A stretch of 64,000 bases of DNA. Origin: Edaphobacter sp. 4G125 (GTDB lineage: Bacteria; Acidobacteriota; Terriglobia; Terriglobales; Acidobacteriaceae). Within the stretch, counting starts at the first letter, position 1, and each line of letters opens with the position of its first letter. The DNA is taken from assembly GCF_014274685.1 (NCBI RefSeq), contig NZ_CP060393.1, positions 3,097,501 to 3,161,500 of the forward strand, read 5' to 3'. The notes beneath the pieces were generated by a model. That model searched no databases. It saw only the letters and a program-made list of their open reading frames with translations, and was not told the origin of the DNA. Positions 43,105 to 52,900 of the stretch are shown piece by piece. The translations under genes were made by a program, and so were the position numbers.

Positions 43105-44058
43105 CTAGAGTCCCTTGCTTTTCCTGAATTCGCGGACAACCGCAGATACATCCCTGTGCTGTCCATCCACGGCGTTATTCATCTTACGAATTTCCTCTGC
43201 GCTTATCTTTCCAGCCAGCTTATCCATCGCAAGCTGGATTCCAGGATGCCGTCGTAACGAATCTTCGCGCACCAGTGGCACAGCCTCATACGGCGGGAAA
43301 TAGTGCTTATCATCTTCCAGCACTACAAATCCCATGGCCTGAATCGGACCATCGGTTGAATTTCCTGCCACCATGTCCACCTGTTTGGCCGAAAGTGCTC
43401 GATACAACAGCCCTAGATCCATCGTCCGAGGATTGCTATTAAACTTCAGTCCGTAAACCGATTCCAACCCCCGCAGTCCATCTGGACGCTGTTCAAATTC
43501 GTAACCGACTCCAAGCTTCATCTGTAGCGCATGAGGCACGGCATCGGAGATTGTCTTCAGCCCAAGTTTCCTAGCCTCGTCGCCACGCACCACCATCGCA
43601 AAGGTGTTCTCGAAGCCCAGCCCCGGTTCTACGCGAACGCGATAACTTTGATCGTAGAACTGTCGCACTGTCTCAAAAACATGCGCTCGATCACGCTGGC
43701 CAACAGGAGGTAGCGGCTGCTTCAGAATCGCGGTAAGCGCTGTACCGGTGTACTCCACATAGCCATCGATGCGGCCGCTCACTAGCGCTTGCTGGCACAA
43801 ATAACTTCCCGCTAAATAGAATCTGCGATCAACAGGCTGACCGGTAACCTCTTCGATCTCCTGGGCCAGCAACTCCCCCAGTACAACCTGCTCAGTGAAG
43901 TTCTTCGCTCCAATAACAATGCGCGAAGAACGTGGAGGTGCACAGGCAACGCAGAGAAACAAACAACAGACCATCCCAGCCTGCAAGCATCGCCCCAACC
44001 AGTCGCTCCGTGACTGGCTAACCCGCTGACTGACTACGCCACTGACTTGCAGAGTCAT
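43105..44058 (-). CDS. Glycine betaine/choline-type ABC transporter substrate-binding lipoprotein
   Basis: A 317-residue OpuAC/OsmX-family binding protein: IVIGAKNFTEQVVLGELLAQ at the mature N-terminus, DGYVEYTGTAL, and the C-terminal IRKMNNAVDG helix. A signal peptide ends in lipobox VAC (LFLCVACAPP), so it is a lipoprotein. ATG 44058 overlaps the permease stop (ATGA), which fixes the start. It is the last gene of the ABC operon. Ligand could be glycine betaine, choline, carnitine or another quaternary amine. Confidence 0.9.
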   Translation of the reverse strand: MTLQVSGVVSQRVSQSRSDWLGRCLQAGMVCCLFLCVACAPPRSSRIVIGAKNFTEQVVLGELLAQEIEEVTGQPVDRRFYLAGSYLCQQALVSGRIDGYVEYTGTALTAILKQPLPPVGQRDRAHVFETVRQFYDQSYRVRVEPGLGFENTFAMVVRGDEARKLGLKTISDAVPHALQMKLGVGYEFEQRPDGLRGLESVYGLKFNSNPRTMDLGLLYRALSAKQVDMVAGNSTDGPIQAMGFVVLEDDKHYFPPYEAVPLVREDSLRRHPGIQLAMDKLAGKISAEEIRKMNNAVDGQHRDVSAVVREFRKSKGL

Positions 44059-44684
44059 CTCCGCACCGTTAACTTCTTCTCCACCCACGCCAATGCCCCA
44101 TCCGCAATCAAGGCCAAGAGGGCCGCGGGAGCTGCACCTGCCAGCACAAGCTGATTATCCACGCTGGCAACTCCGCGAAAGATCAGCTCTCCCAGCCCGC
44201 CTGCACCGATGGCTGCGGCAATGGTCGCCACCCCAACACAAATTACGGTCGCGGTCCTCACCCCGGCCAGAATCACGCTGGCCGCCAACGGCAGCTCTAT
44301 TTTTCTGAGTCTCTGCCAGCCAGTCATCCCCATCGCATCCGCGATATCGGCCAACTGAACATCGACACTCATGATTCCCGCATAGGTGTTTCGCAGGATG
44401 GGCAGCAGAGCATACCCAGTTAGCGCAACAATGGCAAGCCGAGCAGCATTCTCTCCCATCCATGGCACCGGTAATAGAAGCCCGAAGAGCGCCAGACTGG
44501 GAACTGTCTGGATGACATTGGCAAATCCGATCACGGGCTTGGCTAATCGGGGCCTGCGCGTCAGCAGTATCCCCAGAGGCAACCCGATAGCAACAGCGAA
44601 TAGCATTGCGCTGAAAGTCAGCCACAAGTGCTCAAAGGTAAGCCTGCCGATCTCCCATCCGTATTGGTTCAGGAACTGCATCAT
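44055..44684 (-). CDS. ABC transporter permease (OpuAB-like)
   Basis: A 209-residue inner-membrane permease with about five to six helices and the family EAA-like loop DIADAMGMTGWQRLRKIELPLA, followed by VIAGVRTATV-like VILAGVRTATVICVG. It overlaps both neighbours by 4 bp (ATGA), a fully coupled operon. It forms the channel for the substrate captured by the lipoprotein encoded next. Only one permease is present, so a homodimer is expected. Confidence 0.9.
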   Translation of the reverse strand: MMQFLNQYGWEIGRLTFEHLWLTFSAMLFAVAIGLPLGILLTRRPRLAKPVIGFANVIQTVPSLALFGLLLPVPWMGENAARLAIVALTGYALLPILRNTYAGIMSVDVQLADIADAMGMTGWQRLRKIELPLAASVILAGVRTATVICVGVATIAAAIGAGGLGELIFRGVASVDNQLVLAGAAPAALLALIADGALAWVEKKLTVRR

Positions 44685-45442
44685 CCCTGCACCGCGCGAC
44701 GGATCGAAGCAATATAGTTTTTTACATGAGAATTTTCAGACCGAAGAAACTCGTTGGAGGGTGTATCGGCCACCACCCGTCCGTTCTCAAGAATCACAAT
44801 GCGGTCTGCAAGGTATAGCGCCTCTTCAAGATCATGGGTGACCAGCAGGACAGTCTTTCCCATGGGCGCCAGCAGCCCCTTCAGCATCTCTTGCATCTCG
44901 CTCCGCGTTAGTGGATCGAGAGCACCGAAAGGCTCGTCCATCAATAGCACAGGAGGCTCCAGAGCTAGTGCCCGGGCCAACCCCACCCGTTGCCTCTGCC
45001 CGCCTGAAAGCTGCCAGGGAAACCTTCCCCGAAGCGCATCAAAATTCAATCCCACCTGCTCCAGAATCTCACGAGCTCGCGCCACGATCTCCGCTCTTAG
45101 CCGTCCCTCCAGCTCCAGGGCAAGCCCTGCATTCCGCTCGATTGTCATGTGTGGAAAGAGGCCGGCCTCCTGGATCACATAGCCAATTCCGCGCCGCAGA
45201 TGGACCCGGTCGTCCGCACACAGCAGCTCGCTTACTCTCTGGCCGCGAACCATCACTTTCCCTGCTGTGGGCTGCGTCAATCCATTCACCATACGCAGCA
45301 ATGTGGTCTTTCCTGAACCGCTGCGCCCCAACAGTGCGGTCGTTGTTCCGGCAGCAAGCGCAAGAGAGATGTCGTCCAAAACAAGATGCCCACCTGCAGG
45401 CGTATAGCTCACTTTTGCGAACTCAACGCCTACTGTGGGCAT
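44681..45442 (-). CDS. ABC transporter ATP-binding protein (betaine/proline type)
   Basis: A 253-residue ATPase with Walker A LLGRSGSGKTT, Q-loop in YVIQEAGLFPHMT, signature LSGGQRQRVGLARAL, Walker B VLLMDEPFGALD and switch His in VTHD. ATG 45442 with AAAGGAA upstream is preferred over the longer frame from 45529, whose N-terminus is arbitrary. The CBS tandem found in the C-terminus of OpuAA/ProV proteins is absent, so osmotic gating by that module is not expected. It powers the permease encoded downstream. Confidence 0.92.
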   Translation of the reverse strand: MPTVGVEFAKVSYTPAGGHLVLDDISLALAAGTTTALLGRSGSGKTTLLRMVNGLTQPTAGKVMVRGQRVSELLCADDRVHLRRGIGYVIQEAGLFPHMTIERNAGLALELEGRLRAEIVARAREILEQVGLNFDALRGRFPWQLSGGQRQRVGLARALALEPPVLLMDEPFGALDPLTRSEMQEMLKGLLAPMGKTVLLVTHDLEEALYLADRIVILENGRVVADTPSNEFLRSENSHVKNYIASIRRAVQG

Positions 45443-45464
45443 GTCGTTTCCTTTATCCGAGGGA

Positions 45465-46295
45465 TTACAGCGCAGCTTCCGGATCGGCCTCCGGACTATC
45501 ACTGCCGCCAACTGGAGCACCGCCACCACTCCCTGGCTGTCCCTTTACTCGAACGATCGTGATCTTATCGAAGCCTTCCTTGAAGGAAGGCGCACGCAGA
45601 CGTTCCGACATCTTCTGCATTACCTCTTCGGCAACCGCGCGATCGCGCTTGCGATTCCGCTCCAGGCATACCGCCAGCGGAACATCGAAGAAGACTGCCT
45701 GCACCTCGTAGCCAAAGCTCTTCGCCATGCGTATCCACTGTCGCCGCTCATGAGGCGACAAATTGGTGGCGTCGACATAGTTCCACGGCATCTTGGCGAT
45801 CAGCCGAGCCCGCAAAAGGCTACGCAATGTAGAAAATACCAGCCCTTGGTAGCGTTGCTCCGTAATGTCGTCGAACAGGATCGTCCGCAGCAGGTCGCTT
45901 GAAAGTGGGGTGACTCCACGACGTTTATACCAGGTCGTCTTTCCAGACCCGGGCAGTCCAATCGTCAAAACCACATAACCTTTGGGCGACCTCGCTGGAG
46001 GCTGTTCCGCAGGTGGAGTGGTCACCGAATCCGGCTGAGTCTCCACTACAACCTTCTGCTCCGGAACAACGGGAGCAACCAGAGCAGGCTCAGAGCTTTC
46101 TGTGCTCTCTGAGCCAGCCACTATCTCAGGCTCAGCCGCCTGTGGCGGAACAGGGTCCGGGTAAGAGGGCCTCAAGGGCGCAGGTTGATTTGCGGGCAGC
46201 TCCTGCCCGCTCTTGCCCGTGGACTCCGAATCATTCGGTCCACGTCTTGGGCGTCGTCTCATCTTGTCGCTTATCCAATCGCGCAGATCGCGCAT
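45465..46295 (-). CDS. P-loop (AAA_33/zeta-toxin-like) kinase with disordered N-terminus
   Basis: A 276-residue protein: basic N-terminus, a Pro/Glu/Ser-rich low-complexity stretch (about 20-95), then a P-loop kinase with LTIGLPGSGKTTWYKRR, DATNLSPHERRQW and LERNRKRDRAVAEEVMQKM, the arrangement of polynucleotide-kinase or zeta-toxin-like small-molecule kinases. Substrate unknown. It begins the unit that continues with the ABC genes 22 bp later. ATG 46295 is chosen; the longer frame needs a TTG start. The link with osmolyte transport is positional only. Confidence 0.75.
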   Translation of the reverse strand: MRDLRDWISDKMRRRPRRGPNDSESTGKSGQELPANQPAPLRPSYPDPVPPQAAEPEIVAGSESTESSEPALVAPVVPEQKVVVETQPDSVTTPPAEQPPARSPKGYVVLTIGLPGSGKTTWYKRRGVTPLSSDLLRTILFDDITEQRYQGLVFSTLRSLLRARLIAKMPWNYVDATNLSPHERRQWIRMAKSFGYEVQAVFFDVPLAVCLERNRKRDRAVAEEVMQKMSERLRAPSFKEGFDKITIVRVKGQPGSGGGAPVGGSDSPEADPEAAL

Positions 46296-46477
46296 ATGTC
46301 GCTTGTAACACAGGGTCAAACCCGCCCGCAAATCAGTACGAAACTTCTCCCGGTTTGCGGGGCCTTCATCTTTGTCTCTTTACCGACAGGTGATACCATC
46401 CGGTGCTGAAGGCACACAGACCTCTTTCTGCGTTCTACAATAGATAAAACGTATAAACCTCAGCATCCACACGATAG

Positions 46478-47497
<1,020 letters not shown>

Positions 47498-47518
47498 TCC
47501 CATAATCATTCGCCATCC

Positions 47519-47550
47519 GCGTGGGGCATGTACCTCTCGTTGCCCCACGC
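47519..47550 (+). terminator. Probable terminator of gap
   Basis: A 10-bp perfect stem (47519-47528 against 47541-47550) with a 12-base loop, followed by ATCTTCTAT. Located 21 bp after the gap stop codon. The T tail is weak. Confidence 0.65.
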
Positions 47551-47612
47551 ATCTTCTATCCCCTGTTCGCGTTATCTGCCCTACTTCATTTTTGAGATAG
47601 ACTCCACCTATC

Positions 47613-48722
47613 GTGACGACCGAACAGCTACTGGAACACGGCTTTGTTGCCAACCCCAATGTGCGGACGCGCCGCCCACCATTGGATGCACTTACTGGAT
47701 TACGTTTTTTTGCAGCATTCTATGTAATGTCGTTCCACTATGGCGCTGCGTTCACCCATCGGGCGCATATGCCCAGAGCAGTAACTAATTTTCTCGAGCA
47801 TGGTTCGCTAGGGGTTTGCCTTTTCTTCCTGCTCTCCGGATTCATCCTTTTCTATACATATGCGGGCAACCTGAAAACTGGACGGGATCGCTATCGCTTT
47901 TTCGTCGCAAGGTTCTGCCGTATCTATCCGGTCTATCTGCTTGCAGCAGCCGTGACATGTTTCGCAGTACGAGGGTTGCCCACAGGTCACAACCTCATGT
48001 ACTTTACCCTGTTGCAGAGCTGGACTCCCGCTGCCTCTCCAAGCGGCTATGCATGGATCATGCAAGCGTGGACGCTCTCTGTTGAAACATTCTTTTATTG
48101 CAGCTTTCCACTTTTATTACCTCTCGTGGAACGTCTGCGGAGCCGTCATCTCACTTGGATGCTTTTATTTATTGTGGGAATAACAGCGGGCCTTCTCGAA
48201 CTTCCATTTCAGCACGCCGGAATGACAAGTCCGGTTCAGGGAATCTTTCTCCCTCTGCTTCGTCTACCCGAATTCATTCTGGGCATGCTACTCGGTTCTC
48301 TGTTTCTTCACCGTACCACCGGTTCAACACCCTGGTGGCAGAACGACTGGATTACCTTAATCGTAATGTTTCCTCCGATCGCCTTGATCGCTTCGGGGAA
48401 GTTTTCAAAAGCAGTTGCACTGGCCTGCCTCTTCTGGTTCATCTGGGCGATCTACCGGCTGGCATCTGGCAAGGGATGGCTTACCAAACTTCTTTCCAGT
48501 CGCATCTTTATCCTTCTAGGCGGCGCAAGCTACTCCATCTACTTATTGCAATGGCCGATTCGTGATCTGATGCGGCAATATGTTGCTCCTTTACACCCCG
48601 GTCTGGATGCTATTCTCTCCCCTGTCATTCTTATCACACTCTCTATCCTGATCTTCCTCTACTACGAGGAGCCCTTGCGAGAACGCCTGCGAACGATCCT
48701 CGCGAGTTCGAATCGTTCCTGA
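47613..48722 (+). CDS. Acyltransferase 3 family membrane protein (OafA/YrhL type)
   Basis: A 369-residue integral membrane protein with about ten helices. The N-terminal LDALTGLRFFAAFYVMSFHY carries the family's conserved Arg and His, and FLLSGFILFYTYA and RFFVARFCRIYPVYLLA follow, all acyltransferase-3 signatures. It would O-acetylate a surface polysaccharide, lipid or other envelope sugar. The start is a GTG at 47613 without a strong Shine-Dalgarno, but the N-terminal signature is close to it. It is convergent with the DUF6629 gene. Confidence 0.9.
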   Translation: MTTEQLLEHGFVANPNVRTRRPPLDALTGLRFFAAFYVMSFHYGAAFTHRAHMPRAVTNFLEHGSLGVCLFFLLSGFILFYTYAGNLKTGRDRYRFFVARFCRIYPVYLLAAAVTCFAVRGLPTGHNLMYFTLLQSWTPAASPSGYAWIMQAWTLSVETFFYCSFPLLLPLVERLRSRHLTWMLLFIVGITAGLLELPFQHAGMTSPVQGIFLPLLRLPEFILGMLLGSLFLHRTTGSTPWWQNDWITLIVMFPPIALIASGKFSKAVALACLFWFIWAIYRLASGKGWLTKLLSSRIFILLGGASYSIYLLQWPIRDLMRQYVAPLHPGLDAILSPVILITLSILIFLYYEEPLRERLRTILASSNRS

Positions 48723-48734
48723 CTCTCCGTGATA

Positions 48735-48766
48735 ATGGGGATGCTACCCCCAGATAGCATCCCCAT
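48735..48766. terminator. Bidirectional hairpin between convergent genes
   Basis: A 12-bp perfect stem (48735-48746 against 48755-48766) with a C-rich 8-base loop, placed where the acyltransferase gene ends. It overlaps the last codons of the minus-strand DUF6629 gene. No long T run on either side. Confidence 0.55.
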
Positions 48767-49412
48767 AGGGAAACGGCCTCTTCAGCTTGCTTCTCCAGAA
48801 ATACGCCAGGATGATCACGCTCGCTGCAGCCGCATAAGCGCACCAGAGCGAAGTAAAGGCATAGCGCTTTACTGCCATTACAACCAGCAGAATGGCGAGG
48901 TTCGCTGCACCGAAGATGACCATGTCACGCACCTTCGAAAAGAACAGAGAACCGCACGTTGAGACCACATACAGCACGGCAAGCGCCGTATTGTTGGTTC
49001 CTTCGTTGATGTAAACGATGCTATGGCTCTTGACGAAGATATCCAACGGATACGCAATCAACGCCCACAGCATGTACAGCGTCGTCCCAGTACCCAGCGC
49101 CAGGAATGGAAGCATTCTTTGTCTGCTCTTACGGTCCGGTTCGAATAACAATACGGCCAGCGGAATCAGAAAAGGCAGCAGTCCTTGCGCATACAACACA
49201 AAGGCTGCTCCCATCTTATGCGTCACCTCTGGTGAGAGCCTCCCATCTAGACCAAGCCAGACAAATCCTTCAATAAATTGGTGTACGGCAAAAAGCGTTG
49301 GGAGCGATGCAAATAGCAGCTCTCGCTTATGCTTCACCTTCGTGAGGGTCATCACCCCGACAGCCCCGAGCACACCGCTGCCCACAAAATTCGCTGCTGC
49401 TGAAAAACACAC
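48744..49412 (-). CDS. DUF6629 family membrane protein
   Basis: A 222-residue protein with about seven hydrophobic segments. The GTG at 49412 is preferred: it gives the family N-terminus (M)CFSAAANFV and has GGGAGG eight bases upstream, while the longer frame would start inside that site. The conserved first helix with SAxASF-type sequence, HQFIEGFVWLGL and a YAQGLLPFLIP segment are features of this family, whose function is unknown. It is divergent from ridA by 60 bp. Confidence 0.8.
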   Translation of the reverse strand: MCFSAAANFVGSGVLGAVGVMTLTKVKHKRELLFASLPTLFAVHQFIEGFVWLGLDGRLSPEVTHKMGAAFVLYAQGLLPFLIPLAVLLFEPDRKSRQRMLPFLALGTGTTLYMLWALIAYPLDIFVKSHSIVYINEGTNNTALAVLYVVSTCGSLFFSKVRDMVIFGAANLAILLVVMAVKRYAFTSLWCAYAAAASVIILAYFWRSKLKRPFPYGDAIWG

Positions 49413-49472
49413 TGTGCGCACCTCCCAAAATGCTGTCGACGATAACCCTACCAGCAGCCGTACAATTCATCT

Positions 49473-49847
49473 ATGACTCGCATGAACATTCCCGGCACCA
49501 GCCCCTACGAGCCCATTATCGGATTCTCCCGAGCTGTTCGCCTCGGTAATCACGTTCACGTCTCGGGGACCGGCCCGGTCGGCGCCGATGACAAGGATGT
49601 GGCTGAGCAAACCGATCAATGTCTTACTCTCATCGCTACTGCTCTTAAAAACGCCGGTTCCTCGATTGAGCACGTCTACCGCACCCGCATGTTTCTTACC
49701 CGCACCGAGGATTGGGAGACCATAGGCCGTGTCCACGGAAAATTCTTCTCTCTCATACGCCCTGCTGCCACGATGGTCGTCGTCAAAGAACTGCTTGACC
49801 CGCGCTGGAACATTGAGATCGAAGCTGACGCTCTTATCCCGGAATAA
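49473..49847 (+). CDS. RidA/YjgF family protein
   Basis: A 124-residue RidA-type protein that would hydrolyse reactive enamine/imine intermediates (2-aminoacrylate and relatives), forming trimers. The catalytic-type Arg lies in HVYRTRMFLT and the C-terminal Glu in NIEIEADALIPE. The N-terminus GTSPYEPIIGFSRAVRLGNHVHVSG fits the family subgroup with the longer loop. It lies 107 bp upstream of pgk; co-transcription is possible but not shown. Confidence 0.9.
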   Translation: MTRMNIPGTSPYEPIIGFSRAVRLGNHVHVSGTGPVGADDKDVAEQTDQCLTLIATALKNAGSSIEHVYRTRMFLTRTEDWETIGRVHGKFFSLIRPAATMVVVKELLDPRWNIEIEADALIPE

Positions 49848-49954
49848 CAACCCGGCCACAATTCCAACCGGAATAAGGTCTCTCTGACGATATGATGGAT
49901 TGTCGAAGGGTATTTCGAGTTTTGCGCCTGCAATAAAACATCAAAGGAAATCAA

Positions 49955-51181
49955 ATGTCGAAGCTGTCCATCCGTGATCTGGATCTCACGAACAAGCGCG
50001 TCCTCATCCGTGTCGATTTCAACGTTCCCCTCACGGTGGATGGCTCTGACAGCGCCGCGCGCATCACTGACGATACCCGTATCCGCGAAACCATTCCCAC
50101 GATTGAATACGCCCTGCGCCGTAAGGCCCGGGTCATCCTCTGTTCCCATCTGGGCCGTCCCAAGGGCAAGGTCGTTCCCACAATGAGCCTTCGTCCTGTC
50201 GTCGATCGGCTGCGAGAGCTGCTCGACCACGTGCTCGGCGAAGATGAGAACGTCGCATTCTCTCCTGATTGCGTCGGAGACATCGCTACCGAGATGGTCG
50301 GAAATCTTGAGCCTGGCCAGCCGCTGCTACTCGAGAATCTTCGTTTCCACGCTGAAGAAGAAAAAAACGATCCTGTGTTTGCACGTCAGCTCGCTACTCT
50401 CTGCGACATCTATATCAATGATGCCTTTGGCAGCGCACACCGAGCCCATGCATCAACTGAAGGCATCACGCATTATGTCCCTGTATCGGCTGCTGGACTG
50501 CTCATGGAAAAAGAGCTCACTTATCTCAGCAAAGCCGTCAGCGATCCCATCAAACCTTTTGTCGCTATCATTGGCGGCGCCAAGGTCTCCGACAAGATCG
50601 AGGTTATCGACAGCCTGCTCGACCGAGCCACATCGCTGATCATCGGCGGAGGCATGGCCTACACCTTCCTCAATGCTAAAGGTCAAAGCACTGGTAAATC
50701 GCTTGTAGAAGCCGATAAGATCGACATCGCAAAAGCTGCGCTCGATAAGGCCGCAAAAAAGGGAGTCAACTTGCTTCTCCCTATTGACCATGTGCTCGCC
50801 GATAAGTTCGCCGCGGATGCCAAAACTCAGATCTTCTCCGGCAGTGGATCATTCCCCGCCGATTGGATGGGCCTCGATATCGGTCCCGAATCCATAAAGC
50901 TTTTCAGTAAAGAGATTGCCGACGCCATCACAATCGTCTGGAACGGCCCGATGGGTGTCTTTGAGATGCCAGCTTTTGCCAAGGGCACCAACGCCATCGC
51001 CAAAGCCGTCGCGGCCAACCACGATGCCACTAGCATCGTTGGAGGAGGCGACTCCGTGGCCGCCGTACAACAATCCGGTGTAGCCGGCAAGATCTCGCAC
51101 ATCTCCACCGGCGGCGGAGCTTCGCTTGAGTTCCTCGAAGGCAAAATCCTGCCTGGCGTCGCTGCACTCACAGACAAATAA
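49955..51181 (+). CDS. pgk: Phosphoglycerate kinase
   Basis: A 408-residue enzyme, full length, transferring phosphate from 1,3-bisphosphoglycerate to ADP. Visible are RVDFNVPL, the HLGRPKG substrate loop, [14 protein letters not shown], the [12 protein letters not shown] motif, the hinge region with GGAKVSDKI, and GGGDSVAAV with [13 protein letters not shown] at the C-terminus. tpiA follows 32 bp later, so the two are probably co-transcribed. AAAGGAAA precedes the ATG. Confidence 0.97.
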   Translation: MSKLSIRDLDLTNKRVLIRVDFNVPLTVDGSDSAARITDDTRIRETIPTIEYALRRKARVILCSHLGRPKGKVVPTMSLRPVVDRLRELLDHVLGEDENVAFSPDCVGDIATEMVGNLEPGQPLLLENLRFHAEEEKNDPVFARQLATLCDIYINDAFGSAHRAHASTEGITHYVPVSAAGLLMEKELTYLSKAVSDPIKPFVAIIGGAKVSDKIEVIDSLLDRATSLIIGGGMAYTFLNAKGQSTGKSLVEADKIDIAKAALDKAAKKGVNLLLPIDHVLADKFAADAKTQIFSGSGSFPADWMGLDIGPESIKLFSKEIADAITIVWNGPMGVFEMPAFAKGTNAIAKAVAANHDATSIVGGGDSVAAVQQSGVAGKISHISTGGGASLEFLEGKILPGVAALTDK

Positions 51182-51213
51182 TTCTCATATTACGCGGAAG
51201 AGTAAATCTGACT

Positions 51214-51978
51214 ATGCGCAAACTCCTGATCGCTGCCAACTGGAAGATGTATAAGACTCCCGTAGAGTCCACGGCCTTTCTTACCAGCTTCTTTCCCCTT
51301 GTCAAAAACAATACTTCCACCGAGATCGTCCTCTGTCCTTCTATGACCTCGCTTCCTGCGCTCGTCGATGCGGCGCGCGGCAAAACCGTCTCCATCGGAG
51401 CTCAGAATATGCACTGGCTCGCTGAGGGCGCATATACCGGCGAAACCTCGCCCACCATGTTGACCGCCATCGGAGTCACACACGTCCTGATCGGTCACTC
51501 CGAGCGACGCCAGTACTTCAACGAGACCGACACCACCGTCAACCTCAAGCTCAAATCTGCTCTCGCTCACTCACTCCTCCCCATCGTCTGCGTCGGCGAA
51601 CATCTCAACGAACGCGAACAGAACCTCACCGCTGATGTCCTTAATCTTCAGGTCTCTGTGGCCCTCGAAGGCATCAATCCGGCGGCTCTTGGCTCGCTCG
51701 TTATCGCTTATGAGCCCGTATGGGCCATTGGCACCGGCCGTACCGCCACTCCCGAGATCGCAGAAGAGGCCCACAAGATTATCCGCGCAAAGGTCGCCTC
51801 CATCGCAGGCTCTGACATCGCCGCCTCTACCCGCATCCTCTATGGCGGCTCCGTCAAACCCGACAACGCTCAAACGCTGTGCTGCCTTGAGGACATCGAC
51901 GGCGCGCTCGTTGGCGGAGCCTCTCTTGATCCTGCGTCCTTCTCGCAGATCATCGCCAATGCCACCCAAACTGCATAA
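51214..51978 (+). CDS. tpiA: Triosephosphate isomerase
   Basis: A 254-residue TIM, interconverting dihydroxyacetone phosphate and glyceraldehyde-3-phosphate. NWKMYK carries the catalytic Lys, IGHSERRQ the catalytic His, and AYEPVWAIGTG the catalytic Glu with loop 6; YGGSVKPDNA and GALVGGASL form the phosphate site. It follows pgk closely. A short imperfect hairpin is visible just downstream (about 51993-52016), without a T run. Confidence 0.97.
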   Translation: MRKLLIAANWKMYKTPVESTAFLTSFFPLVKNNTSTEIVLCPSMTSLPALVDAARGKTVSIGAQNMHWLAEGAYTGETSPTMLTAIGVTHVLIGHSERRQYFNETDTTVNLKLKSALAHSLLPIVCVGEHLNEREQNLTADVLNLQVSVALEGINPAALGSLVIAYEPVWAIGTGRTATPEIAEEAHKIIRAKVASIAGSDIAASTRILYGGSVKPDNAQTLCCLEDIDGALVGGASLDPASFSQIIANATQTA

Positions 51979-52301
51979 CAAACCTATGCGCAGGGGATGC
52001 CGTTCGGCATCTCCTGCCGCCCTAAGATGAAATCCCTCGCACGTCTATTCGACTCGATCAGTGCGTTGTGTTTTCCTGCCTTTACCAGCGTTCTCTCAAT
52101 CTGTTCCTACGATCGAAACTTCCCGGAAATCGAACCTGAAGAAGAGCGCGAGCTAGAAACTGCGCTCTATGTGCGAAATCACATACCAATCCAGTCCAGT
52201 TCGAGATGGAAATTACTGCAAGATTGTCATCCCGGCTACAAAGCCAGGACTAAACGTCCGGGCAAGAACAGGGTAATTTGCCCACTAAAACACGCGCTTT
52301 C
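51979..52301. other. Intergenic interval, no gene seen
   Basis: A plus-strand frame of about 100 codons runs through this interval into the convergent lepB gene, but it has no ribosome-binding site, shows no protein-like pattern and overlaps lepB. Nothing else was recognised apart from a weak hairpin after tpiA. Confidence 0.5.
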
Positions 52302-52892
52302 TTAGTGGACGACGCCGACTTGTTCCATAGGCCAATAGACAAATGCCGCTTTGCCATAGATCAGATCGCGATCGACGGGCCCAAAGTCGCGACTATCGCT
52401 GGAAATCGAACGATGATCACCCATAACGAAATACTCATGCTCTGGAACAATCATTTCCGGCAGCGAGCGACTGTCCTCAAAGCGGGGAGGAACATACTTT
52501 TCGGTCAATGGCGTCCCATTCACATAAACTCGCCCATGATCAATCTTGAGATCGTCACCGGGCAACGCTATCACGCGCTTGATATAGCTCTTCTGGCGAT
52601 CCCGAGGATAGAGAAAGACCACGACATCGCCTCGATGGATCTCTCCTACCCTATAAGCAAGTTTGTTGACGAAGAGGCGGTCCTGATCTTCCAGAACCGG
52701 CAACATGCTGGTACCTTCCACACGAACCGGCTGGTACAAAAAGATGATGATGAAAGCCGATACAGCGACTGAGATCACCAGATCTCTCACCCACGAGGCC
52801 ATCCCACCACGGTGATTTTTAGGGGAGCGCTCGCCCCCATTGGAAGGGGATTCATGCGCAGTTTTCTCTTCCATCTGCACCGTCTTGCTCAC
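52302..52892 (-). CDS. lepB: Signal peptidase I
   Basis: A 196-residue type I signal peptidase that removes Sec and Tat leader peptides at the periplasmic face. One N-terminal membrane helix (about 36-53) precedes the catalytic Ser62 in EGTSMLP and the general base Lys105 in YIKRVIALPGD; YVMGDHR-like FVMGDHRSISSDSRDFGPV is the family box D/E. The GTG at 52892 has AGGAG very close upstream; ATG 52874 is an alternative. It follows the serine hydrolase gene by 8 bp, so co-transcription is likely. Confidence 0.93.
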   Translation of the reverse strand: MSKTVQMEEKTAHESPSNGGERSPKNHRGGMASWVRDLVISVAVSAFIIIFLYQPVRVEGTSMLPVLEDQDRLFVNKLAYRVGEIHRGDVVVFLYPRDRQKSYIKRVIALPGDDLKIDHGRVYVNGTPLTEKYVPPRFEDSRSLPEMIVPEHEYFVMGDHRSISSDSRDFGPVDRDLIYGKAAFVYWPMEQVGVVH

Positions 52893-52900
52893 TTCTCCTG

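Noticed and set aside
51997..52305. A 102-codon frame between tpiA and lepB
   Set aside because: No Shine-Dalgarno, no family pattern, and it runs into the convergent lepB coding end.
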